Source: Bugula neritina
Taxonomy: Eukaryota > Bryozoa > Gymnolaemata > Cheilostomatida > Bugulidae
Length of the DNA: 64,000 bases
Assembly: GCA_964035545.1 (NCBI GenBank)
Contig: OZ037771.1
Coordinates: forward strand, 6,008,628 to 6,072,627
Direction of reading: 5' to 3'
The first letter of the stretch is position 1; each line of letters begins with the position of its first letter. Positions 1-10,600 of this stretch are shown here, piece by piece. The translations under genes were made by a program, and so were the position numbers. The notes below the pieces were generated by a model that saw only the letters and a program-made list of their open reading frames with translations, made no database searches and had not been told where the DNA came from.

Positions 1-726
1 ATGATTCCAGAAAAATTAGAAATGAGAGATTCAGACTCAGAACTCTATGACCAGCCATGTTTGCACACACCAACAGCTTACAACAGTTATATAGAGACTG
101 GATGTGAGAAATCTCTAGCTAAGCACATGCTTCATTACAACGCTGTTATCCTCAGTGGAGCTGTCGTCCTCACTGTTGCTCAGGTGAGAGATATGTAGAA
201 TGCAGATACGCCACCAATGATTTCAGAAATGTTGAAAACTTAAATACTAATGATAACCTCTAACGAAAAGTTTTTTAGTAGGCTATTATAAAGGCATATA
301 ATTAGCTTGGCAAACATGTCCTGTACATGCAACGAATTCATCTATAAGGTCTGAATTTCTCAACTCATCTAACTTAAGAAAAGAAACACATTTTTATACC
401 TTTTGTATCTGATATTTATTTGCTTTGCTAAATTTAGAAATAAAACACTAGCCACTGTAATCTTTTATATCACTAAAATAAATAGAAAATGTCTCATTTG
501 GTAAGACTTGCTTATTTAGGCTTTGGGAATTCCACTCACAATAATATTCTTCAAAAGTGGAAAGAAGCCGACAAACCAAGCTGGGAATCCCTGTGCAGGC
601 ATTATTTCAGAAAATGAAAAAATGGGTTTTCAGTCATCAAGACTAAAGTTTCGTGAAAGGGAGGTGAAGAAAAAGTACACATACTTCGATGATGACTTTG
701 ATGACAAATGGGAGTCTCCATTGTAG
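1..726 (+). CDS. Tetraspanin, C-terminal part (5' end outside window)
   Basis: Two exons are visible: up to 183 (donor gtgaga at 184) and 520-726, joined in phase 0, stop TAG at 724-726. The first carries the end of the large extracellular loop with the typical Gly-Cys (TGCEKSL) followed by a hydrophobic helix (HYNAVILSGAVVLTVAQ). The second completes the fourth membrane segment (ALGIPLTIIFF) and a cytoplasmic tail of about 55 residues, rich in Lys/Arg and then Asp, ending WESPL. This order (loop Cys, TM4, short tail) is that of tetraspanins, which organise membrane protein microdomains. The tail is longer than in many family members. The ATG at position 1 is probably internal, because the reading frame is open to the window edge. 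AATAAA signals follow near 967 and 997. The family call rests on topology and the loop motif, since the CCG motif and TM1-3 lie outside the window. Confidence 0.72.
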
Positions 727-1462
727 CTGTCGTTGAATGGGACTAAAATAACAACAGTGTATACCCTTTTAACAGGGCTATAGCAACTCATAATGCTACT
801 AGTTCTTTTTTTTAGTAATTTAAACAGTTTTTTGTTTATTTGAGTTTTTTGAGCAATTATCCTGATTATTTTGCTTTAATGTCAGTTTGTGTTTTGGTGC
901 TTTAATCTACAATCTTTAAAACTATGTATTATATACTTGGCATAAATAATTTTTTCATTGAGAAAAAATAAAACTATAATAAAAGCGAGCTTAGGGAAAT
1001 AAATTGACTCTAGATTTTATAGGCTAAATTATAACAGATTTTTGTAAAGTTTGTAATAAAATCAAGAGGAATACAGCGTTGTCTATCGGAAAGATGACTG
1101 CCTTCACAGCTGTGGACTCTTATCCCCAAGATAAGTGCAGGTTTGACAGTTTTGAAGGTACTAATATCTAACACTTAATCAGACCAACTAACATGAAATT
1201 AATATAAAAAATAAAGCAGCCATAATATTGCATTTTGTCCTCCAGGCTCCAGGGTTCTTTCAAGTCCTGCTTCACACAATCTTTATTGCTTTGCCTTGTG
1301 TCGTTTTCTCAGCCATCTTCATGCATGTTACACAAACTACTGTATATAATATATATACTATATATATTATGTATTACATAACTTCCATTTCATTTGGAGA
1401 GTAGATGCATTTCATCTAGGGCAGTAGCAACGTCGCCTCTGATAGTCACTGCAGATATTGAC
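727..1462. other. Intergenic: tetraspanin 3' UTR and protease 5' flank
   Basis: This holds the tetraspanin 3' UTR with AATAAA near 967 and 997, then AT-rich DNA including a TA-rich dyad near 1335-1375. No further coding potential was seen. The protease promoter probably lies in the last few hundred bases, but no clear TATA box could be assigned. Confidence 0.5.
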
Positions 1463-4400
1463 ATGCATTTCTATATTATAAGTGTTTGTTTCCTTTTCTG
1501 CATACAAACCATCACTGGTGAGTTATCTTTGCTTGATTTTATTTTATTCCTGATTTAACAAACAAAACACGATTATGTGTTGAAACTAGCGCTTCATGTT
1601 CCTATAAAACAACTGAGTGAGTTGGTGAGGTGAAGATACAAACCACATAGTCATCAAGGGCTCTAATATAAGCATGTTATTTTTTGCATCATATAACATA
1701 AAACTCAAATTATATAGCTTTTGATGGGTCTTTTTCTTTAGATAACTAATTTTATGCTAAATTATAACCTTTTTATACAGTTTTTTTACTTGGCCCTTGT
1801 ATTTAAATAATTTGTTTGTCAGCCAATTTTCATCTTTAGTAATCCTATATAGTTTATAAATACATACTGTAATGCATATTTACATATTCGAAGGCTGTAA
1901 TGAATGCTGCCAAGCTGGAGGTTCATGTGGAGATGCCGTGTTTGATGACTGCGTAGGCGGGAGCTGGGACTACAGAATATCCTGCTCTCCCAGCTATCAC
2001 GCATGCTGTGTCCCTTCCAACCCCACGAGACCTACATCCACCACTTCACGGACCCACCCCACGACGTCTAGCACTCATTCCGCCACTCCATCTGTCACTC
2101 CACCCTCTCGACCAGACTCCCCTGCCCCCTCTCACTCTCCACCCGTTTCTAGTGAGTCATCGAGTTCTATATTTTTAATTAATCGCCTTGAATGGGTCAC
2201 AATGTATATTTTCTGGTTATTAGGTTAAAGCCGAAACTCCATGTAGTGTTTCTGTTGGTATTAGTATTTATTTACTGCTAATTAATCATGTGCTGTGCTT
2301 TCAGAAGGCACAAAGAGAAGTGAACTCCATAAATGTCTTTTGTGTAGATTGTTTTGAAACACATTGTTGCTTGCACTTTTCTGGTAAACTTGTCAGGAAA
2401 TTGTGGATATAAGAAAAACTCTGCACCACGTATTGTTGGGGGTGACATAGCCGTGCCCAACTCATGGCCATGGATTGCTCAGTTAGAACGAGACTATTTT
2501 GGTTGGAATGGGTGGGAGCACTTCTGTGGCTCTACACTGATATCTGACCGATGGGTGGTGACAGCAGCACATTGCGTTGCTAAGTATAACGAGTAGGTTC
2601 TAAATGCTGCCGGCTTTTCCAACAGCACCTCTGCACTGTCAGCCTGTAGCACCCCTGTGGTGTCAGCCTGTAGCACCTCTGTGGTGTCAGCCTGTAGCAC
2701 CCCTGTGGTGTCAGCCTGTAGCACCTCTGTGCTGTCACCCTCTAGCACCCATGCGCTGTCAGCCTATAGCATCTCTGTGCTGTCAGCCTGTAGCACCTCT
2801 GTGCTGTCAGCCTGCAGCACCCATGCGCTGTCAGCCTGCAGTAGGCCTGCGCTGTCAGCCTGTAGCACCTCTGTGGTGTCAGTCTGTAGCACATAGCTCT
2901 TCCCAACCGCCTTAATAGCTTCTTCTTGCTTGCAGATTGCGGTAGGCGAATAGAGCATGCTCTCTCCTCTCACCCTTTGATTGTGGGAGGTCAACAAGCT
3001 CACCCAAACAGTTGGCCATGGCAGGCTTCATTGCAGGAAGACTTTGGCTGGGCTGGCTACTTCCACTTCTGCGGTGCAACACTCATTACTAGTAGATTTG
3101 TTGTTACAGCTGCACACTGCGTTGGCAACTGGTCAGTAACTGCTATTACATGCTACCCAATGATTTGTTTTATTTAGTGTTGTGTATAACTACTGCTACT
3201 GCTACTGCTACTGCTACTGCTACTGCTACTGCTACTGCTACTGCTACTGCTACTGCTACTGCTACTGCTACTGCTACTGCTACTGCTACTGCTACTGCTA
3301 CTGCTACTGCTACTGCTACTGCTACTGCTACTGCTACTGCTACTGCTACTGCTACTGCTACTGCTACTGCTACTGCTACTGCTACTGCTACTGCTACTGC
3401 TACTGCTACTGCTACTGCTACTGCTACTGCTACTGCTACTGCTACTGCTACTGCTACTGCTACTGCTACTTCTACTTCTGCTACTACTGCTGCTACTACC
3501 ACAACTACAACTACTGCTACTTCTAATTCCACTTCTGCTGCTACTGCTGCACTACTGCTGCTACTACCACAACTACAACTACTGCTACTTTAACTTCTAC
3601 TTCTGCTGCTACTACTACTGCTATTTTGAACACTAATGCTTGTTCTGCTACAACTAATAATATTGATTGATTTATTGCATATCACAAACATGACAATACG
3701 TTGTGAAATTCAGTGTAAATACTGGCTATAGCATAAGTAAGAATGAACAAAAATGAGAGAAAAAGTCAAAACTCTGTTGCATTATTTAGAATAAAAGCTC
3801 ATTTAAAGTATTTGCAAGATGTCGCAAGAAGCTATCTCTGCCCCATGCCCCTCTATATTTGATGGTTCGATATCTTCCAGAAGGGCATTGACTCAGAAAG
3901 TTATTGATGAAATGGTCGTTGTCTACTATATATTTGATATAGCATAAGCTGTATATTGCGTTTATTACTTTGAGCTTTTATATTGTAGGGCCGACCCAAA
4001 TATGTTCAGAGTGGTTTTGGGAGAACATGACAGAACTGCTACTTCTGGCCGAGAAGTTATCGCCTCCATCAAAAGAATTATTGTTGTAAGTCTAGCATTA
4101 AATGGATTCGTAGAGTGTTATCATGTATATAGAAATAGAGAACTGCTAACAAATTAAAAATAAGAGAACAACCCTTAATTTCAAAATGGTGATTGATTTG
4201 CTGGGCATGACTTTATATAGATCGGGGTTCAAAAAGCTTTTCCTAAAATGTATTGGTATACGCACATAAATTTTACTTTCTTTCTTATTTGCATAAAGAT
4301 TTTTTATTTTTGATGAAGCCTTTGAGATCTCTGGGAATGATGTATCCCATTTTACTGCTCAAAATGTGGCCTCATTGTGACTCCGTGCATGGGGTCAAGC

Positions 4401-6518
4401 CAAGGTCATTGCTGATGCCAGGAAAAGCATCTGATCATAATGGTTCCTGTGTCACAGTAAATTCTTTTTCAAATCATGTAGCTAGCATGGTAAGAGGCAT
4501 AGTCTTTGGGTCTTTTGAAAACCCTAGTAATCAGGGGCTCTCACAAAAACAAACTCAAACAAGATGGGTTGAATTTCACAGCTCAAAACTTCAGTCAGTT
4601 ATATTTTGATAAACTTTTGAGTATAAAATTAATGAAAAGGCATATTATGGTAGTATGTTTTGTAAATGTTGAGAGACACAGCTCATTACATGCTGCATTC
4701 ACTGTCTTGTCAGCACGAAGACTGGAGTGCTGATGTAAGAGGATCGCCAAGTGATTTGGCTCTTTTGGAGTTATCAACTCCCGTTGAGTTTAATGACTAC
4801 ATTCAGCCAGTCTGCCTTCCAGAATATCAGCATCAAGATTTCTATCCTGAAGATGATTGCTGGATCAGCGGATGGGGAGATACTAAAGGTTCGGCATTTT
4901 CTTCAACCGATTAATTACACACTATTACAGTAGTATTGGTAATGTTATATATACTGTATCTATAATGTTGATTTGACATTTTACCTAATATATTATGTGT
5001 TCAACTAAATGTTCTGTAATCAAATTTAGCCTGTGTTACAGGCACTGGAGATAGCAACTTTCTTCAAGAAGTCAAGCTAAACATAACACCCTACGAGGAG
5101 TGCAGAAACAAATGGCTAACAGGTCCTCATTCTATAGCTGTGTCTCACTGTAATAGTTCTCAGTCTATAGCTGTGTCTCACTTTAATAGTTCTCAGTCTA
5201 TAGCATGTCTCCACTGTAGTAGTCCTCACTCTATAGCCATGTCTCACTCACTATAATAATTCTCAGTCCATAGCCATGTCTCAATGTAGTAGTTCTCAGT
5301 CTATAGCTGTGTCTCACTGACAATTTGATTGTTTTCAGTCTCTTGAAAATGGTTTTATTTTTTTAAAATAAATTTTTAGGAAATTTAAAGCTAAATTTAT
5401 AAAAATTAATTCAATTGAGACAAACCAAGTCAATATTGCATGGTCAAGTTGAATGCGCTGGTTCGAAATTTGACATCTGTGCATTGTCATTAAAGTACTA
5501 CAATATTAAACTGCCACTTTAAATTAGTTTGTGTTTGTTTCTTGTAGCTGCAACTGATTCAATTAATAGAGGAAAAACTCCTCATTCCTGTTGTCAGGAT
5601 GGCTGTCACATTTAGACAATTTCCTGCAGTTTTTTAAAACATAATTTGTATTTTATTTAGCCATCAGACATAAGTGTTGTTGCATTATATGCAAACTAAT
5701 ATATGTCAATACAGGTACTGGTGGTAAAGATTATGTGAAAACATCTCATGTCTGTATTGGAAATGGCGTACCAGGTGCTTGCAATGTGAGTTAAAGACTG
5801 TTAATGTGTAATTTAGTATTTTATTTCCTGCCCAAAACCTAGCCTCAACATAAAGTTTCCACATGTGGGCCATATATTGCTATGTCCCACACAGAGGTGT
5901 TATACTATTAGTTGCTGTGTGATGACTGCCAATAAGTATAATTTATTAATTTAAACAATGCCTTTGATAAAAACCTGCTAGTTGAGAGTTGTTATTAGTA
6001 AATGTTGGCTATAGTTTCTTTGCTCTATTGAACATTTGACAGAAGGCAACTGGCAACATGCTTGCATGACCAACCCAAAGTAAAAGTGAAGTTTTTTGCT
6101 CTTTTGATATGATATCTAGAATGTATAATGTGTAAACTGAGTGCGTGCGCAGTGTGTGAATTGTATAAATATATTTATGAGCTAAATAAATGTATGTGTA
6201 AACTGTATAAATGCATGTGTGTACTGTATAAATGAATGTGCGTACTGTATACATGAATGTGTGTACTGTATACATGAATGTGCAAACTGTATGCATGTGT
6301 GTGAATTATATAAATGTGTATGAAATGTATAAATGTACAAGTTTTCTCATTTCCAGGGCGACTCTGGCGGGCCCCTAGTCTGTGCCCGAGACAACAAATA
6401 CACACTGGTTGGAGCCACTTCCTTCGGGGCAGCTGGTTGCCAGGAACCTGAGGCTCCCAATGTTTACACTAAGATTTCTCACTTCCTTCCTTGGATTTTG
6501 GAGAAGATCAGCCCATAA
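1463..6518 (+). CDS. Secreted S1-family serine protease zymogen with Cys-rich N-terminal domain
   Basis: Exons: 1463-1517, 1894-2151, then either 2397-2583 (A) or 2936-3131 (B), then 3989-4085, 4714-4888, 5042-5122, 5715-5785, 6357-6518. All phases agree and give about 361 aa (A) or 364 aa (B). Exon 1 encodes a signal peptide ([18 protein letters not shown]). Exon 2 holds an eight-Cys CLIP-like module ending in CC, then a Thr/Ser/Pro linker. The protease domain has IVGG, the His box TAAHC, the Asp box SDLALL, the CWISGWG motif and GDSGGPL. A propeptide Cys can pair with the domain Cys in PVCLP. By chymotrypsin numbering, position 189 reads Gly, 216 Gly and 226 Asn, so specificity is not trypsin-like. 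AATAAA is at 6575-6580. Likely extracellular: digestive, immune or clotting-type proteolysis cannot be told apart from sequence. Confidence 0.93.
2397..2583 (+). CDS. Protease alternative exon A (activation site R-IVGG and catalytic His)
   Basis: This exon starts after acceptor ttgtcag in phase 1 and ends at a gtataa donor in phase 2 (187 nt). It encodes the propeptide Cys, a trypsin-type activation site APR-IVGG and the His box. Past the donor the frame closes at TAG 2594. It is homologous to exon B over its whole length (shared [18 protein letters not shown]). The donor is weaker than that of exon B, so this could also be a decayed copy, but no disabling change is visible. Confidence 0.75.
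2622..2896. repeat. 24-bp minisatellite between alternative exons A and B
   Basis: About 11 imperfect head-to-tail copies of a 24-bp unit containing GTCAGCCTGTAGCACC lie between the two alternative exons. Long ORFs through it in several frames are products of the repeat and are not genes. Confidence 0.93.
2936..3131 (+). CDS. Protease alternative exon B (activation site L-IVGG and catalytic His)
   Basis: Acceptor cttgcttgcag, phase 1 in and phase 2 out (donor gtcagt), 196 nt. It encodes a longer propeptide with NCGRR and an activation site SSHPL-IVGG, then the His box TAAHCVGNW. Like exon A its length is 1 modulo 3, so it can replace A but cannot be joined to it without a frameshift. Leu before IVGG implies an activator that cuts after a hydrophobic residue. 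Confidence 0.88.
3189..3640. repeat. (CTACTG)n hexanucleotide repeat, degenerating at its 3' end
   Basis: An almost perfect CTACTG array runs from about 3189 to 3471 (roughly 47 units), then degrades into CTACTT, CTGCTA and ACCACAACTA variants to about 3640. It sits in the intron after exon B. The poly-(Thr-Ala) and poly-(Tyr-Cys) ORFs here are artefacts. Confidence 0.95.
3660..3840 (+). mobile_element. Copy 1 of a dispersed element with an ATTGATTGATT end
   Basis: The segment beginning ATTGATTGATTTATTGCATA and running through the text around TTCAGTGTAAATACTGGCTA reappears in inverse orientation at about 38660-38846. The (TTGA)n end resembles the simple-repeat 3' tail of non-LTR retrotransposons or their SINEs. 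No coding sequence is present, so class assignment is tentative. Confidence 0.5.
5123..5325. repeat. 33-bp minisatellite starting at a protease splice donor
   Basis: About six copies of a 33-bp unit containing CAGTCTATAGCTGTGTCTCA. The first copy starts at the exon donor at 5123 (AACAG/gtcctcat), so the array begins immediately at the exon border. Confidence 0.85.
6185..6345. repeat. 21-bp minisatellite just upstream of the GDSGGP exon
   Basis: About seven copies of a 21-bp unit around ATGAATGTGTGTACTGTATA. The array ends roughly 12 bases before the acceptor of the last protease exon at 6357. Confidence 0.85.
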
Positions 6519-7680
6519 TGTTACAGCAACCTTGTCCCTAATTACCTGCTGTGTCATTTATTCATTGCAGCTGAAATAAAACTGTTGGCAAAATATCATA
6601 ACTAATTCCTACTTATTTAAATCACTTGGTGTATGTCTATCGTTATTGCTCTTTAAAATAGAGGCAGACAGAAATAAGACTTTGCTGCTAAATCTGGTAA
6701 AAATGCTACCTCCGCATTGATATACCTTCACATTACTGTTAGTATCTATATTAATGTGGCATTTGAAATGCGACCAATAACTCAGTGTCAAGGTTTTGTT
6801 GGTTTATATAACATTCCGATTAAAAAGGTATATCAAGATTTTATATTCTAATAGTAAATATGCATTTTCTCTATTGGTTTATAAATATCAAAATAATTAT
6901 AGTGTCACATTTAAGCAATGACAGCGAGACGCGCAGGGGAGACGAAATAGTCAAAAACAATCATAAATTCTCGTGGATAGCTTTTTATAAACAACGAGAT
7001 GATTATAATTTATTAATTTTTTCCAGCATCTTATGAACTATTTACTCAAATTCAGCAACTATTTGTTGTTGCGAAATGACTTGTGTAAAAATAGTTTAAG
7101 AGGATAACAGTCCTGGACTGGATTAGAGCAAAAGATGATAAATGATTGTTTTTCATTCCCGCTGCATTCCAATTACTTTTGCTGATGATATGCACATGTT
7201 TTTCCTAAAATCATTCTTAGCTTAACTTTAGAAGAGCAATCCATGACTTGGTATCAAGGCCACTGTGGATTTAGCAAAACCATAAAAAATCAGTAGAGAA
7301 ATACTTTCGAAAAGACTTGCGGGATCATCTCCCCTACACAGCTTGCTCTAACGCAGTGCTTTTTACATAAAGTCATGTTACAGTTCTTTACGTATCGGCC
7401 ATTATACATCTATAAAATAATTATTCTGAACTGAGTATAGCTGTACTTTTAGATACTGAAACCCGTGCACTCTTTAACCAAATACAGTACTAACTGTTGC
7501 TAGAATGGTGTTCAACCTACTATAAACAATCGAACATTAATAATATGACATTCTTGGCAGCCGCTATATAACTTGCTCAAATTAGATATTCATATATATT
7601 ATATTATAGAACTGCACATGTATTACTTCTGCTGCATACAGCTACGTTATACATTTGGTGTTGCTCTATTATGTTTTGAG
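6519..7680. other. Intergenic between convergent protease and Reeler genes
   Basis: AT-rich, non-coding. Short ORFs here lack splice or homology support. The polyadenylation signal of the protease is at 6575-6580. Confidence 0.6.
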
Positions 7681-10600
7681 TTAGAGAGATCCGGGACAGA
7701 TAAATGTGGTGCTCCAATCACAGCGACAGTTAACAGTATTGAACTTAAGACCACCGTTACACCTGAACTTCCCTCTTGACTTTAAGGACGATGACAAGGT
7801 GTTGTGGATGCCAGAGTAGTAAGACGAGCAGTTAGTGGTCGGGACCAGAGAGTAACTGCAATATATAATACAGCATATACAGTATACGCAATATCTGGAG
7901 ATCAGCAACCCACATGATGTCTAGAGTCTAACAGAAGTACATGATGTTTAGAGTCTAACAGGAATACATGATGTTTAGAGACTAACAGAAGTGCACGATG
8001 TCTAGAGACTAACAGAAGTGCACGATGTCTAGAGACTAACAGAAGCACATGATGTCTAGAGTCTAACAGGAATACATGATGTCTAGAGTCTAACAGGAAT
8101 ACATGATGTCTAGGGACTAACAGAAGTACACAATCTCTAGAAAGGTAGATACTCACAAGCTGCCATAAGCCTGGCACCAATAGTCGGTTGGCACTCCATC
8201 TACAAATTTTGTTACTTCGGCTCTAGGCAGGACGGATATTTCTACAACATGAGATATTGCAATGAATGAAAGAGCAACTCCTTTATGTTGGGGTTAAAAC
8301 TTTGAATGCAACAAACTGTGGCAGTGTCACTTTATAAGTCTTGCATTTACAAGTATTAGATCGGCTTTCATAGTTGACGTGACAGATATCTATTTCTATC
8401 GGTATGATTCACTTTTCTTATAAAAAATAGTTAAGTACTTTTTTCTTTGCAATGCAGGAGCACACTGTTTAAAGTTGAGCTAGCATATCTTGTACATTTA
8501 GGTTTTGGAATTTTTATAAAGAAATTTCCGCAGTGAAACACTAGACAAACACTAGACAAACACAGTAAAATAGGAACAGCACAAAAACCCCAGCTTTCAC
8601 TATGGGGAGACTACCTCAACTATTGTAAGTCTATGTGATAAGGATCTACAGGCTAAAGTTTCTTAGTCCCACTAGCTTAGTAAGCTTAATGTAAAACTTG
8701 TAGACTATTTAAAATCCACCTTTACCATTTCCTTTAGAGCTTCTATGAAATGGCATGTAAATACTGTGGTCGGATGTATCAGAAGTTGCATATTAAGACT
8801 ACATACACAGGGTATTAGGCAAGATAACAATGGCTACCACCTACTTGTGGTGGTCTCTAGCCCTTCACCAAGAGTAGCTGTTGAGGTTGGTGAGAATGCG
8901 GTGGTGGTTTCGGTGTCATTCCCGTCAGTTGAATTGAAGAAAGTATTATTCCCTTCAAGGAAAGAAGAAGGGCTGGCCGTAGTCTGAAAGCAAACAGGTG
9001 TGGCTTTTCAATCTATGCACTGTATAGGATTATCCCCTGCTTTCCATGCAGAGAAATAGGTTGGGACAACCCAGATGAAGTGTAAAGACTAGTCATGTTA
9101 AATGAAGTACCCACACCCTTTAGCCTCATCTAATTACCACCTATCAACTTCACCCTTATTTTAAATTATATACCTATTAGGTAGTGCTACATGGGTGAGT
9201 TTGCACTACAGTCCATTTACAACCTTAATATAAAATCATTATATCAACTATTAGAATAAACACACCCTAACTAATTAAACACTGAAATGCATGAACATGT
9301 CTCCTTGAAAGGTAACACTGCTTAATTCCTGTTGGAGCATTGTCCAGTAATAAAACATCTATAAATACAGCCTTTGTGCAAAACTTTCCATTAAAAACAA
9401 GTAATAATATAAACCATTAAATATTCAAAGAATTTCTGTGCCATAATAGTTTTGAGAGTTGTTGAAAGCTGTGTAGTGACAAGGGTCTGGAATGATATCT
9501 CTGCCAACTGTATATGCTAATTCACACATACCCAAGCGTTTTTACTATTCTAATTCACTGACGTTGATTGTGGAAAACAAGAATACAGATTAGTCTACAT
9601 GAAAGTGTTGGATTGTTTCACAATTTGAACTCAAATACAAGACAGCTGCAGTAACACTGTTGGTAGATTGTACTGCTTTCTTTGTTACACTAGTGGGCAG
9701 TAATTATTCAGGGAGTGAAACTGGTTCTAATAATACACCTGGTATAGCCTATTCTATAACACAACGTGCTGTAAAAGAAGACATGATGCCATACCACTTG
9801 CAAGAATGTTCCCTAAGGCTACAATTTTTTTCATACAGCATGTATGGTGCGCGCATATTATATGTGTATATTATGTGTGTATATTATGTGTGTATATTAT
9901 ATGTGTATATTATGTGGGAGTGCGTGTGCGTACGTGCGTGCGTGTGTAACGTGTGTAGTGTGGTGTGTAGTGTGTGTGTGTGTGTGTAATGTGTGTAGTG
10001 TGCGTATTTTTGTTGCCAATGCTGCACATCACAGCCTAGCTGCTTGTGTACAGTAATTAGTGTAAGTGTGTATATGAATGGGTAAGTTATTTGTTTGAGA
10101 TCACCACCCAGCCTAGAATTACATCACATATTTAATAAATTATTAAACTTATGAATAAATTTGCATAATATTTCACTAAAATTATTTAAATTCAAATTAT
10201 GTAAAAGTGGTAGACATTTTTCACAAGCAATATAGGCATATTACGTATTTTAACAACTATTTATAACTTCATAGTAAATAGCCTAAAACTGACACCAATA
10301 CCCTGATAAACGCCCTATTACATTCATAACTAAGAATTTAAGAAAGTCTAAAGCTTCAAAAAATATTTTTAACTTGCAAGTTTTGCACCATCATATAATT
10401 TACAACAAATTAAATTAAATCCCTTATTTCAACATATGTTTGAATATGTCTATAATTTTCTGTAACTCTTAAAATAATTTTCACATCATTGTAAGTGCAT
10501 GTGTAAATTTTACTATTTGCTTCAAGCATAGAAGGGAGGTGCTTCAACAAAGCTCTGTGTAGGCTGTAGACCATCAGCCCTTTGAGTGATATTTCTTACT

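Noticed and set aside
1080-1150. tRNA-like segment (ACTGCCTTCACAGCTGTGGA ... GCAGGTTTGA)
   Set aside because: No convincing acceptor stem or B box. At best a decayed tRNA-derived repeat.
3150-3593. Poly-(Thr-Ala), poly-(Val-Ala) and poly-(Tyr-Cys) ORFs
   Set aside because: Translation of a CTACTG hexanucleotide array within a protease intron.
4253-4609. 118-codon plus-strand ORF in a protease intron
   Set aside because: No recognised homology, no splice partners with matching phase, and the flanking protease exons join cleanly without it. Could be a transposon scrap.
7780-7800. GACTTTAAGGACGATGACAA, encoding a FLAG-like DFKDDDK string on the plus strand
   Set aside because: It falls after a stop codon in that frame and is the antisense of a Reeler-gene exon (TLSSSLKSRG on the minus strand). 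Coincidence, with no vector sequence around it.
8745-8987. 80-codon plus-strand ORF
   Set aside because: It is antisense to the Thr/Ser-rich Reeler exon at 8983-8845, which has proper splice sites on the minus strand.
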